Shown: piece by piece, positions 26,760 through 38,124 of the stretch
Layout: the number at the start of each line of letters is the position of its first letter
How positions within the stretch are numbered: the first letter of the stretch is position 1
Source: Cupriavidus basilensis
GTDB lineage: Bacteria; Pseudomonadota; Gammaproteobacteria; Burkholderiales; Burkholderiaceae
Assembly: GCF_000876015.1 (NCBI RefSeq)
Contig: NZ_BBQM01000015.1
Span: 62,001 to 126,000 of the forward strand
Direction of reading: 5' to 3'
Length of the DNA stretch: 64,000 nucleotides
Program-made: the position numbers and the translations under genes
The notes under the pieces: model-generated
Told to the model about the DNA's origin: nothing
Databases searched by the model: none
What the model saw: the letters and a program-made list of their open reading frames with translations, nothing else

Positions 26760-29145
26760 GATAGAACGTGCGCTGCGGGAACGGGTGGAACAGGAAATAC
26801 TTCCGGTTGTTCAGGTTGTCCACGCCGAGCGCCGTGCTCCAGTGCTTGTCGAATTCGTAGCGCACGCGCGCGTCCATCACGAAGAAGCTCTGGAAGCCCT
26901 GGTAGGTCGCCGGATTGACGTCGGTGTTGTCGACCGTGGCGTACACGCGCGAGCTGTAGCGGCCCGCCAGCGTGTAGGTCCATTTGTTGTCGGGCCGGTA
27001 CGTGGCCGCCAGCGTCGCGCGCCAGGTCGGCACGTAGGGCACGCGCTTGCCGGTGGCGGTGGCGCCCGCCACGGTGGGCACGTAGCTGTCGTCGGAGAGG
27101 ATGCGCGAATCGACATAGGTGGCGTTGCCCGAGAGCGAGAGCCCGCGGATGAGCACGTTGTCCTGCTGGCCGGCCAGCTCCACGCCGGTCTGGCGCGTCT
27201 TGCCCACGTTCTGCGTGAACGATACCGGCGTGGCGAAGCCGGCGATGTTGGAGGTCTGCGAGATCAGCGCGTTGGAGACGTATTCGTTGAAGACCGACAG
27301 GCGGATCTTGCCGTCGCTGTCGTGGCGCTCGATCGCCAGTTCGCTCGACAGCACGCGCTCGGGCTGCAGGAACGGGTTGGCCTGCGTGAAGGTGGTGCCG
27401 GTCTGCACGCTCTGGTACAGCTCGCCGACCGTGGGAAAGCGCAGCGCCTTGCCGAACGAGCCGGTGACGGACCAGCGCTCGGTGGCGTCCCAGGTGAGCG
27501 AAGCCTTGGGCGAGAAGCCGGACTGGTCCACGCTGGGCTGGCTGATCGACACGCCCGCGCCGTTGCTGCCGAGCGAGAAGTTGTAGCCGTCGTAGGCGCG
27601 CCACCATTCGTAGCGCCCGCCCAGCGTGGCCTGCACGCCGGGCGCCACGCGCCAGACGTCCTGCAGCCACAGCGCGGTGGTCTGGGTCTTGCCGAGCGAG
27701 TTGCTGAACAGCGCGCCGCTGCTGCCGGCGGTCCAGTCCGCCGTGGTGTAGGTCGGGCTGACCAGCTTGAACTGGTCGTAGTGCGCGCCGAAGCTGACGA
27801 TGTTGGCGCCGGCCACGCCCTGCGGGCGCCAGGTGCCCTTGAGGTCGAGCGTGGTCCAGCCGGTGCCGCTCATGTCGGTGGCGCGCCCGGGGCCGCCCGT
27901 GAGCGCGGCCGGGTAGGTGCCGGTGGACAGGCGGCTGAGGTCGCGCAGGTAGTAGAAATTGCTGACCGTCGCCTCGCCGTCGAACACGCCCTGCGTGTGG
28001 CTTTCCACCTTGAGGCTCTGCATCAGGTGCTGCTGCTCGACGTTGTTGCCGGTGAATTGCCCGGCGATGGTGCTGGCGTTGTAGGCGAAGCCGCCGATGT
28101 TGACGCTGCCGCCGGCGCCGCCGTAATAGGGCGTGCCGCCGGCGGTGCTCAGGTAGGTGCGGGCGCTGGCCTTCGCGTCGTTCTGCCAGTAGCCGAGCGA
28201 GTAGACCGCGCTGACCGCGGGCGTGAAGTCGTAGGCCAGCTTGATGGCGGCGTTGTCCTGCAGCGTGTGCTGGAAGTTGCCCGCGCCGATCACCTGGATC
28301 GCGCCGCCGGTGCGGTTGCGCTCGGCAAAGGCGCCGCTGACGACCGGCAGCGCGGCGCCCGCCGGCGTGGTGGACTGGGTGACGGTGCCGAAGCTCAGCG
28401 GCTGGCTGAAGCTGTTGAGATGGTTGGCGCTGAACCACCACGACAGCTTGCCCGCGCGGTCGCCCAGCGTGAGGCTGTACTGCTGGGACGGCTCGTTCTC
28501 GCTGGTGCCGTACTGGCCGAAGTGCTGGATCGCGCCGGTGACTTCGATGCTGCCTTCCAGCTTCTTCGGCATGCGCGTGGCGATCTCCGTCACGGCGCCG
28601 TAGGAGTTGCCGGGGTAGGCGGCGGAGAACGGGCCGTACATCACGTCGATGCGCTCGACCTGCTGGGGCGCGACCATGAACCACTGGGGCGAGCCGTTGC
28701 CGTTGTTGTTGTTCACGAGCGTGGACAGCAGCACGCCGTCGGCATAGATCAGGCTGCGCGCGCTGGCGTTGATGCCGGTGGTGCGGGTGGCCATCGGCGA
28801 CTGCGTGTCGCCGATGAAGCGCTTGCGCACCAGCACGTCGGGCAGGTACTTGAGCATGTCTTCCGTGCCCATCGCGTTGATGGTCTCGGCTGCCTGCTGC
28901 GCCGTGATGCCGGCGGTGGTCTGCGGCAACTGGTTCTTCTCGGCGAACGAGCGCGTGCCGGTCACGCTCACGGCGGGCAGGCTGTGGTCGTCGGCGCCGG
29001 TTTCGCCGGCGGCTCTGGCCGGGTTGCCGCCGGCCTCCTGGGCGTGGGCGCCGGGCGCGGCCAGCGCGGCGCAAAGCAGGGTGCGGGCGGCCGCGGGAGC
29101 GGCCTCGCGCAGCGCGGTGCGGCCGCGGGAAAGCATCTTGTGCAT
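26737..29145 (-). CDS. TonB-dependent outer-membrane receptor
   Basis: An 802-residue outer-membrane receptor: signal peptide (residues 1-36, ending AHAQEAG), a possible TonB box near LPAVSVTGTRSF, plug domain (about 60-165; YLPDVLVRKRFIGDTQ, INASARSLIYADGVLLSTL) and a beta-barrel ending in FYLTVRYAL. Such receptors import metal chelates or vitamins. The preceding DUF2946 gene on the same strand and the plug sequence fit the receptors often placed with copper or siderophore functions, but the ligand is not proven. Its 3' end overlaps the LysR gene by 23 bases. Confidence 0.92.
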   Translation of the reverse strand: MHKMLSRGRTALREAAPAAARTLLCAALAAPGAHAQEAGGNPARAAGETGADDHSLPAVSVTGTRSFAEKNQLPQTTAGITAQQAAETINAMGTEDMLKYLPDVLVRKRFIGDTQSPMATRTTGINASARSLIYADGVLLSTLVNNNNGNGSPQWFMVAPQQVERIDVMYGPFSAAYPGNSYGAVTEIATRMPKKLEGSIEVTGAIQHFGQYGTSENEPSQQYSLTLGDRAGKLSWWFSANHLNSFSQPLSFGTVTQSTTPAGAALPVVSGAFAERNRTGGAIQVIGAGNFQHTLQDNAAIKLAYDFTPAVSAVYSLGYWQNDAKASARTYLSTAGGTPYYGGAGGSVNIGGFAYNASTIAGQFTGNNVEQQHLMQSLKVESHTQGVFDGEATVSNFYYLRDLSRLSTGTYPAALTGGPGRATDMSGTGWTTLDLKGTWRPQGVAGANIVSFGAHYDQFKLVSPTYTTADWTAGSSGALFSNSLGKTQTTALWLQDVWRVAPGVQATLGGRYEWWRAYDGYNFSLGSNGAGVSISQPSVDQSGFSPKASLTWDATERWSVTGSFGKALRFPTVGELYQSVQTGTTFTQANPFLQPERVLSSELAIERHDSDGKIRLSVFNEYVSNALISQTSNIAGFATPVSFTQNVGKTRQTGVELAGQQDNVLIRGLSLSGNATYVDSRILSDDSYVPTVAGATATGKRVPYVPTWRATLAATYRPDNKWTYTLAGRYSSRVYATVDNTDVNPATYQGFQSFFVMDARVRYEFDKHWSTALGVDNLNNRKYFLFHPFPQRTFYLTVRYAL

Positions 29146-29227
29146 CTGGGTCTACCTCGAATCGATGTCCGTCGCCCGCATGCCGGTGCATGCGGACGCC
29201 GCGGGCGCGCAGGGGCGCCGCGGATAC

Positions 29228-29602
29228 TCAGGGGCGCAGACGAGGCAGGGCTGGCGGGGCGCGCGGGCGTCCCGAGGGGAACGCGCCGAGCGGCACGAAC
29301 CGGGTGAAGAGCGCCGCCGCGGCGACGAAGGCGATCAGCAGGACGAGCGTGGGCGGCGGCGCGGGCATGGCGGGCGCCGCCGGATGATCGGCCAGCAGGT
29401 CGCAGTAGCCGCAGGCGGCGAGGTCGGTGGCCGCCGGCTGGCGGGCGGCATCGTCGGGATGGGCGGCGGAGCAGATGTAGCCGGCCGGGTCGGCGGCATG
29501 GGCGGACGCCACGAACTGGCTGACGACCGGCGCGAACACGATCAGCCACATGGCGAGCAAGCCGAGCCATGCGGTAGTCGAGATGCGTTTGCGGGGCGTC
29601 AT
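29228..29602 (-). CDS. DUF2946 family protein
   Basis: A 124-residue protein starting MTPRKRISTTAWLG. A first hydrophobic helix (residues 9-30) acts as a signal or anchor; the exported part carries ICSAAH and the family's CGYCDLLADHP motif, and a second helix VLLIAFVAAAALF follows. CxxC/His patterns and frequent pairing with TonB receptors and copper genes point to metal handling, possibly copper; this is context-based. It lies 82 bp upstream of the TonB receptor and could be co-transcribed. Confidence 0.75.
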   Translation of the reverse strand: MTPRKRISTTAWLGLLAMWLIVFAPVVSQFVASAHAADPAGYICSAAHPDDAARQPAATDLAACGYCDLLADHPAAPAMPAPPPTLVLLIAFVAAAALFTRFVPLGAFPSGRPRAPPALPRLRP

Positions 29603-29832
29603 GTGGGTGTGCGATCGGGGCGCGTGCAGTCTACCCGAAGCGGGGCGCGGCCGGGGCCGCGCGAGCCGTGGCATTTTGACACATTGGCGGTGGCGGATGC
29701 CATGCCCGGCGGAAATGGCATGCGCGTCACAACGGTGGCGGCGGCCGGCCCGGCAGACCGGTATTCACGCCGGCGCGGGCTGGAGTAGACTGAATGCACC
29801 GGATGCCCGCCACGACCTGCTTCGGAGTTGAA

Positions 29833-30051
29833 ATGGACACGCATTCCACCAAGGAACGAGCGCAAAAGCGTCCGTCGGACCGGACCTTGAATGTGCTCTC
29901 TGTGCTCGTGGGACTGGTCACGCTTGCGCTCGGCATCGCCTGGCTCATCTACAAGCGCTACGTCGACCTGGACCTGCCGTATTTCGCGATTCCGCTGGTG
30001 CTCACCATCCCGGTGATCGTGGCGGCGGCATTCCGGAGTCTCTGGGACTAG
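29833..30051 (+). CDS. Small two-helix membrane protein
   Basis: A 72-residue protein from ATG 29833 (after GGAG). A charged N-terminus (MDTHSTKERAQKRPSDR) is followed by two hydrophobic segments, LNVLSVLVGLVTLALGIAWL and YFAIPLVLTIPVIVAAAF. No family is recognised. It ends at the strong terminator at 30110, which supports it being a real transcription unit. Confidence 0.6.
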   Translation: MDTHSTKERAQKRPSDRTLNVLSVLVGLVTLALGIAWLIYKRYVDLDLPYFAIPLVLTIPVIVAAAFRSLWD

Positions 30052-30109
30052 CCGCGCCGGCGCCCGGGCAAGGCCCGCGCGCCAGGGAGCCATCCGGCTG
30101 CCGCAAACG

Positions 30110-30160
30110 AAAAAACGGCCGGGCCGGCCCCGATCCTCGGGGCGGCCCGGCCGTTTTTTT
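30110..30160. terminator. Bidirectional intrinsic terminator
   Basis: An A-run, then a long GC-rich hairpin (ACGGCCGGGCC ... GGCCCGGCCGT around a central CCCCGATCCTCGGGG) and a T-run of seven. The element is symmetrical and would stop transcription from both the small membrane gene (plus) and icd (minus). Confidence 0.92.
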
Positions 30161-30174
30161 CGGGCCGGTCCTGC

Positions 30175-32415
<2,241 letters not shown>

Positions 32416-33161
32416 TGCTTACCTCAAGGTCAAGAAATAGGTAGGGAAGGCGCCGCCGGCTGGATCGCAGTCCGCGGTAAATGTGAGATTTTGCCTGATT
32501 TTGCTTTCAGAGGCCTGACTTTGGCCCGCTTTCTTGCGCCCGGCGCCGTAAATGCACCTTAATGGTGCGTAAGAACGGGCCCTCCGCGCCGCGAGGCCGT
32601 GCCGGCGGCGGCGTGAGCGCTGCCGGCGGGGGCGGCCATCGGCGGTCCGGCCGCCGCCGGCCATGCGGCGTTTGCGGCGCACGTGTCGCGGCGTCCGGGC
32701 AGGCCGCCGGCTCCGCGCGTCCCGGCCGCGCCGGCGCGGCGGTCGCCGGGTGGAACGGCCGGCGTGTTCTCCGCCTCGCCGCTTTCCTCGTGCTCGCTTC
32801 CCATACGCGTTCCGCGCGCCGTCGCTCTGCGCGCCCAAGCCCGCGCGCCCATTTCCATATCGCCGTTCCAGCGCCCCGATTCGAATATCCGTGGCCGCGC
32901 TTTGTGTCTGAAATGTTTCCATTGCAGCCATATCGGTATCCCAATATGGGCTGTGCGGCACATGCATTTCACTCTGTTACTTCAAGCGGGTGACTTTAAT
33001 ACTTGTCATATGGCGCACCCGTATCCCGCGCACTACTATCGCCCTCGGGTTTGATCGACGGGATAAGGCGAATCCATTTTCATTATTCCGCAGAAAATCC
33101 CGTCAATCTCGCCGACCAATTAAAAGTTGGTGCCTTTTATTCATATGAACAGGAGTAATTA
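32416..33161. promoter_or_regulatory. Long gene-free region between icd and fimbrial operon
   Basis: This 746-bp gap holds the icd promoter on one side and the fimbrial promoter on the other. The left two thirds is GC-rich with only overlapping, unsupported open frames. From about 32880 it becomes AT-rich, as in a promoter zone for surface genes. Elements seen: GCACC-TTAAT-GGTGC (32554-32568); a CCATAT ... ATATGG inverted repeat around 32928-32949; two GTATCCC motifs (32936-32942, 33021-33027) with a reversed GGGATA at 33060-33065; and ACCAA-N7-TTGGT near 33116-33132. No invertible-element arms of the classic fim type were recognised. Confidence 0.4.
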
Positions 33162-33701
33162 GTGAAGAAGAACGCAATCGTTTTTTCCATCGCCACGCTG
33201 TTTGGCCTGGCCGCTGCGCAAACCGCGTTCGCGCAATCCGCGGGCAAGGTGAAGTTCAACGGTGAACTGGTGAGCAGCACCTGCTCGATCACCGCCGGCG
33301 ACGAAGACAAGACCGTCACGATGCCCACGGTGTCGACCACCGCGCTGGCCACCCAGGGCGCCACCGCCGGCGCCACCTCGTTCACCATCGGCGTGACGCA
33401 GTGCTCCGCGGACCTGAACACCGTCAAGGCGCATTTCGAGATGGACAACATGGATCCGGCCACCCGCAACCTGAAGAACCTGGCCACCACCAACCCGGCA
33501 GGGAACGTCAACGTGCAGCTCGTCGACGGCGACGGCGGCGCGCCGATTCCGCTCGGCGCCGGCGGCAAGCCCGTCAACCTCACCGGCACCGGTGCCGCGC
33601 GCGGCGCGACGCTGACGTACGGCGGCCAGTACTACGCCACCGCCGCCACCACGGCCGGCAAGGTGGAATCGTTCGCCCGCTTTACGCTGGCCTACAACTA
33701 A
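33162..33701 (+). CDS. Fimbrial major subunit (type 1-like)
   Basis: A 179-residue pilin starting at GTG 33162, with AGGAG six bases before. The signal peptide ends near residue 26 (QTAFAQ). The mature protein has the chaperone-usher pilin pattern: GKVKFNGELVSSTCSI with the first Cys, VTQCSADL with the second, and a C-terminal beta strand FARFTLAYN with an aromatic/hydrophobic alternation for donor-strand exchange. As first gene before chaperone and usher, it is presumably the main shaft protein. Confidence 0.92.
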   Translation: MKKNAIVFSIATLFGLAAAQTAFAQSAGKVKFNGELVSSTCSITAGDEDKTVTMPTVSTTALATQGATAGATSFTIGVTQCSADLNTVKAHFEMDNMDPATRNLKNLATTNPAGNVNVQLVDGDGGAPIPLGAGGKPVNLTGTGAARGATLTYGGQYYATAATTAGKVESFARFTLAYN

Positions 33702-33788
33702 ATCGATCCGCCGGGATCGGCGAATTCCGGGCTGTCTCGCCAGAGGCGGTTCGGAATTTTCCGGAAAAAGAATGAAAAGGAGTATTGC

Positions 33789-34556
33789 GTGCGCTTATGG
33801 AAAATCGGCGCCTTCATGGTGGCCATGATGTTATTGCCGGCGCAGGCAGCCGTCGTCATTACCGGAACGCGGGTCGTTTATCCGGAGCAAAGCCGCGAGG
33901 TCAATGTACGCATGACCAATATCGAAAATTCGCCGGTGCTGGTGCAGGCGTGGATCGACGACGGCGACGTCAATGCGCAGCCCGACGAAATCCAGGTTCC
34001 CTTTGTCCTGACGCCGCCCGTGTTCCGCATGGAGCCGAAGAAAGGGCAGACGCTCAGGGTGATGTACGCGGGCGAGAACGCGCCGCCGGAGCGCGAATCG
34101 CTCTACTGGCTGAACGTCCTCGAAATCCCGCCCACGGCGCAGGACGCGGCCAGCCGCAACCTGCTGCAGTTCGCCTTCCGTACCCGCATCAAGCTGTTCT
34201 ACCGGCCTGCGGCGCTGCAGGAAGACCCCGCCGCCGTGCGGGCCCGGTTGAAGTGGCGGCTGGTGCCGGGCGCGAAAGACGCAAAAGACGCAAAAGACGA
34301 GAAGGGCGGCGGCCCGGTGCTGCGCGTCGACAACCCGACCCCGTACCACATCTCGTTCAGCCGCGTGTCGCTGAAGTCGGGCGACGGGGAAACATCGTTC
34401 AACCAGGACATGGTGGCGCCGTTCGGCCATCTCGATTTCGAGCGCAAGCAGGGCGAGCCGGGCCTGGTGAAGGCGCCGGGGCTCGTTTCCTACGGGCTGC
34501 TCAATGACTACGGCGCGGAAGTGAAGGACACGGCAAACGTGGAAACAGTGGAGTAA
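33789..34556 (+). CDS. Periplasmic fimbrial chaperone
   Basis: A 255-residue PapD-like chaperone that donates a strand to pilins in the periplasm. GTG 33789 follows AAGGAG by seven bases; a signal peptide (about residues 1-21, QAAVV after) comes next. The family signatures GTRVVYPEQSREVNVRMTN, FRMEPKKGQTLRVMY and RVDNPTPYHISF are all present. A 9-bp repeat has expanded a surface loop to KDAKDAKDEKGG (about residues 163-174), absent from normal family members. Confidence 0.94.
   Translation: MRLWKIGAFMVAMMLLPAQAAVVITGTRVVYPEQSREVNVRMTNIENSPVLVQAWIDDGDVNAQPDEIQVPFVLTPPVFRMEPKKGQTLRVMYAGENAPPERESLYWLNVLEIPPTAQDAASRNLLQFAFRTRIKLFYRPAALQEDPAAVRARLKWRLVPGAKDAKDAKDEKGGGPVLRVDNPTPYHISFSRVSLKSGDGETSFNQDMVAPFGHLDFERKQGEPGLVKAPGLVSYGLLNDYGAEVKDTANVETVE
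34272..34298 (+). repeat. Three 9-bp tandem units in the chaperone gene
   Basis: GCGAAAGAC followed by two GCAAAAGAC units encode KDAKDAKD in a loop just before the second-domain signature. Copy number could vary by slippage without shifting the frame. Confidence 0.8.
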
Positions 34557-34592
34557 GTGGACCAGGCGGTAAAACGATTGGGGGTGAGCTGA

Positions 34593-37370
34593 GTGGCTGG
34601 CGTAGTAAGCAGGGCAATGCAGGGTGGACCGCAGGGCGGCGATCATGGCGTTTTCCGCTGCCGTCAAACGGTTTCGGCAGCGATTCTGGCCTTTGGCGCG
34701 GGAGCGTGGGCCGTGGATGCATCCGCAGAGGAGGCCGGCAAGCTCGCCGTGACGCGCCGGCCAAGCGTGGAACTGGCGGCGCTGTCCCCCAGCGCCGCCC
34801 CGCAGATCCTGGCCGACGGCATGCCGCCGCGCGCGCCCGCCAGCCGCCAGGAACCCGCCGAGCCGCTGGTGGTGGCCTTCAATTCCGCCCTGTTCGCCGG
34901 CAAGGGCGTCGACCTGACGCGCTATGCGCGCGGCAATCCGGTCGAGCCCGGCACCTATCCGGTCGACGTCTCCGTCAACGGCGCCGGGCGCGGCCGCCTC
35001 GAGGTCGAGTTCCGCGCCGTGCCCGGCAGCGAGACCGCGTCGCCGTGCTTCACGCTCGCGACGCTGGAGCGGCTCGGCGTGGACAGCCAGGCGGTGGTGC
35101 GCCAGCTCAAGGGGCTGGACGACGAGGACGCCGACGCCACCGTCGACGCCGCGCGCGCCACGCTGGACCCCGAAACCTGCCTGCCGCTGCGCGAGGCACT
35201 GCCGGGCGCCAGCGCCTCGTTCGACAGCGCCGACCTGAAGCTCGACCTCACCATCCCGCAGCTCGCCATGAGCAAGACGCCGCGGGGGTACATCGACCCC
35301 GCGCGCTGGGACAACGGCATCGACGCCGGCCTGCTGCAATACAGCCTGAACACCTACACCAGCGAGCAGAAGACCGGCACGCAGGATTTCAGCAGCGCCT
35401 ATCTCGGTTTGCAGAGCGGGCTGAACATCGGTGCCTGGCGCTTCCGCCAGCGCTCCACGGTGAGCTGGATGAGCCGCGGCGCCGGCGTGGGCTGGCGCAG
35501 CCTCGAGGCCTACGCGCAGCGCGACATCACCGCGCTGCGCAGCCAGTTGACCGCCGGCGACAGCTACACCAGCGGCGAGGTCTTCGATTCGTTCGGCGTG
35601 CGCGGCGTGCAGCTCGCCAGCGACGACCGCATGCTGCCCGACTCGCTGCGCTCGTACGCGCCGGTCATCCGCGGCGTGGCGGACACCAACGCGCGCGTGA
35701 TCGTGCGGCAGAACGGCAACATCATCTACGAAGCGAGCGTGCCGCCGGGCCCGTTCGAGTTCACCGACCTGCCCGCCACCGGCTACGGCGGCGACCTCGA
35801 GGTCACGGTGACGGAGTCCGACGGGCGCGCGCGGCAGTTCTCCGTGCCGTTCGCCTCGGTGGCGCAGATGCTGCGTCCAGGCAGCTACCGCTTCAGCGTG
35901 GCGGCGGGCCGCTACCGCGATGCCGCGCACGGCGCCACGCCGTGGGTCGCGCAGGGCACCTACCAGCACGGCCTCACCAATCTCGTGACGGCCTACGGCG
36001 GCGTGCTGGCATCGGCCGGCTACGTCTCGAGCGTGCTCGGCTTCGGCCTGAACACGCCGATCGGCGCGATCGCGTTCGACGCCACCGCCGCGCGCACCGA
36101 GCTGCCGGGGCGCGGCAACCGCAGCGGCATCAGCACGCGCGCCAGCTACAGCAAGATGATGCCGGGCTCGCGCACCAATTTCTCGCTGGCGGCCTACCGC
36201 TATTCGACGCCGGGCTTCTACAGCCTGGGCGACGCGGTCCGCGCGCGCGAGGACCACGCCGGCGCCGGCGGCACCGACGACTATCGCGACTATCGCGCGC
36301 GCAGCCGCCTGCAGGTGAACGTCAACCAGCAGGTCGGCACGCGCAGCGCGTTCTATGTATCGGGCAGCACGCAGAACTACTGGGGCACGGCGCGCGGGCG
36401 CGACCTGCAGTTCCAGTTTGGCTTCAGCAGCGTGTTCCGGCACGTCGGTTATTCGCTCTACGCGCAGCGCGCCACCGACGGCAACGGCCGCACGGTGACG
36501 CAGGTCGGGCTGAACCTGTCGATTCCGCTCGGCCGCGCCACCGCGGCGAACCGCAACACGTTCAGCTTCCTGTCGGCATCGGCCTCGCGCGATTCGAGCG
36601 GCAACAGCGCGCTGCAGACCAGCCTGTCGGGCAGCCGCACCGACATCGGCCTCGACTACGGCGTCAATATGGCGCGCATCGTGAGCGGCGACAGCACCAA
36701 CGCCTCGCTCGGCGGCTACGGCACGTACCGCTCGCCGGTCGGCACGGTCACGGCGAATGCGTCGCTGAACAACCGCACGCGCCAGGCGTCGCTCGGCGCC
36801 ACGGGCGCGGTGGTCGTCCACCGCGGCGGCGTGACGCTGAGCCCGCCGCTCGGCGCGGCCGCCGCGCTGATCGAAGCCAAGGGGGCGAAGGGCGGCAAGG
36901 TGATCAACGGCCAGGGGGCCTCGATCGACCGCTTCGGCTATGCCGTGGTTCCGTCGCTGATGCCATACCGCGCCAACACGGTGGCGCTCGATCCGGCCGC
37001 CATGCCCGACGACGTCGAGCTGAACAACACCAGCGAGGAAGTGGTCCCGCGCCTGAATGCCGTGGTGTTCGTGAAGATGGCCACGCGCCTGGGGCGGCCG
37101 CTTATCGCCACGGTGCGCAAGGCCGACGGCAGCCCGCTGCCGATGGGCGCCGAGCTGTTCGACACGTCCGGCAAGTCGCTGGGCGGCGTCGGGCAGGGCG
37201 GCATGACGTTCCTGCGCGGGCTCGAGGGCAGCGGCGCGCTCACGGCGAAGTGGGGCGAGCGCGCGGAGGAAAGCTGCACCGTGCCTTACGCGATTGCGCC
37301 GGCCGGCCTGCAGGCCAGGAAAGGCGCCACCACGCTGCGTGTGCAATGGCGCTGCCGGCCGTCCGCGTGA
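34593..37370 (+). CDS. Fimbrial outer-membrane usher
   Basis: A 925-residue usher (FimD/PapC class) that translocates pilin-chaperone complexes. Present are an N-terminal domain beginning VVAFNSALFAGKGVDLTRYA, the TYPVDVSVNGAGRG motif, the barrel segment with IRGVADTNARVIVRQNGNIIYE and PPGPFEFTDLPATGYGGDLEV (plug area), and C-terminal domains with a Cys pair. The assigned start is GTG 34593 after GGGGGTGA; the signal-like stretch begins nearer residue 25, so a later start is possible. It is 36 bp after the chaperone. Confidence 0.93.
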   Translation: MAGVVSRAMQGGPQGGDHGVFRCRQTVSAAILAFGAGAWAVDASAEEAGKLAVTRRPSVELAALSPSAAPQILADGMPPRAPASRQEPAEPLVVAFNSALFAGKGVDLTRYARGNPVEPGTYPVDVSVNGAGRGRLEVEFRAVPGSETASPCFTLATLERLGVDSQAVVRQLKGLDDEDADATVDAARATLDPETCLPLREALPGASASFDSADLKLDLTIPQLAMSKTPRGYIDPARWDNGIDAGLLQYSLNTYTSEQKTGTQDFSSAYLGLQSGLNIGAWRFRQRSTVSWMSRGAGVGWRSLEAYAQRDITALRSQLTAGDSYTSGEVFDSFGVRGVQLASDDRMLPDSLRSYAPVIRGVADTNARVIVRQNGNIIYEASVPPGPFEFTDLPATGYGGDLEVTVTESDGRARQFSVPFASVAQMLRPGSYRFSVAAGRYRDAAHGATPWVAQGTYQHGLTNLVTAYGGVLASAGYVSSVLGFGLNTPIGAIAFDATAARTELPGRGNRSGISTRASYSKMMPGSRTNFSLAAYRYSTPGFYSLGDAVRAREDHAGAGGTDDYRDYRARSRLQVNVNQQVGTRSAFYVSGSTQNYWGTARGRDLQFQFGFSSVFRHVGYSLYAQRATDGNGRTVTQVGLNLSIPLGRATAANRNTFSFLSASASRDSSGNSALQTSLSGSRTDIGLDYGVNMARIVSGDSTNASLGGYGTYRSPVGTVTANASLNNRTRQASLGATGAVVVHRGGVTLSPPLGAAAALIEAKGAKGGKVINGQGASIDRFGYAVVPSLMPYRANTVALDPAAMPDDVELNNTSEEVVPRLNAVVFVKMATRLGRPLIATVRKADGSPLPMGAELFDTSGKSLGGVGQGGMTFLRGLEGSGALTAKWGERAEESCTVPYAIAPAGLQARKGATTLRVQWRCRPSA

Positions 37371-37515
37371 GGGCAGCGGCATGCGCGTCCGGGCGAAGAC
37401 ATCCGCGCCGCGTCCGCCTGGGGGCGCGCGCCGGCGCGGCGCTGCCGCCTTGCGCGGCGGCGTCCCATCCCGGTCCTGCGCCGGTCCAGCAATCCAATTC
37501 GTCGGGCGAACCGAA

Positions 37516-38091
37516 ATGACGACACAGAGGCATACGTTGAAACAACTTGCGCGCGGCGCCCGGCGGGCCGCGCTGGCCGCGCTGGCGCTGGCATGGACCG
37601 CGCCGGCCGCGTTCGCGGCGGACTCGCCGACCGTCACGCTGAACTTCACCGGCACCTATCACGCGGTGTCGTGCACGGTCGCGGCGGGTGCGACGGACCA
37701 GACCGTCACGCTGCCGACCATCTCGACGCGCGTGCTGACCGCCGCCGGCGAGACCGCCGGGGCCACGGGCTTCCACATCCCGGTGCAATGCGACAGCGGC
37801 GTGGACTCGGTCATCGCCTATTTCCAGAGCGGGCCGACCACCGATCCCGGCACCGGCAATCTCCAGGTGCAGGACCAGGCCGGCGTGCAAAGTGCGACCC
37901 GCGTGCAGGTCCAGCTCACCAACGGCGACGGCTCGCCGATCAAGGTGGGCGACCGCTCGACGGTCAGGCCCGTGCCGGTCGAAGGCCGGACCAACCTGCA
38001 GATCCCGTTCTTCGCGCGCTATTTCGCCACCGGCCAGACCGGCGCGGGCGTGGTCCAGACCTACGTCACCTACATCCTCCAGATGCCGTGA
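37516..38091 (+). CDS. Fimbrial minor subunit/pilin
   Basis: A 191-residue second pilin. MTTQRHTLKQLARGARR begins a signal peptide ending near AAFAADSP. The two cysteines lie in HAVSCTVAAG and IPVQCDSGV, and the C-terminal strand is VTYILQMP. Compared with the major subunit it shares the DQTVTLPTIST core, so it may be an adaptor or an alternative shaft pilin. It is followed after only 33 bp by the DotU-like/OmpA gene. Confidence 0.9.
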   Translation: MTTQRHTLKQLARGARRAALAALALAWTAPAAFAADSPTVTLNFTGTYHAVSCTVAAGATDQTVTLPTISTRVLTAAGETAGATGFHIPVQCDSGVDSVIAYFQSGPTTDPGTGNLQVQDQAGVQSATRVQVQLTNGDGSPIKVGDRSTVRPVPVEGRTNLQIPFFARYFATGQTGAGVVQTYVTYILQMP

Positions 38092-38124
38092 CGGCGGCAT
38101 CGCTCCATCCAGACATTTCCTCGC

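Noticed and set aside
32507..32972. Several overlapping open frames on both strands between icd and the pilin gene
   Set aside because: Arg/Ala/Pro-rich composition, no ribosome sites, no recognised family, and mutually overlapping.
32880..33161. Invertible fim-type promoter switch
   Set aside because: No pair of longer inverted repeats flanking a promoter and no recombinase gene nearby.
33831..37655. A 1274-codon minus-strand frame opposite the chaperone and usher genes
   Set aside because: Low-complexity translation with no domain; the plus strand encodes two clear fimbrial proteins.
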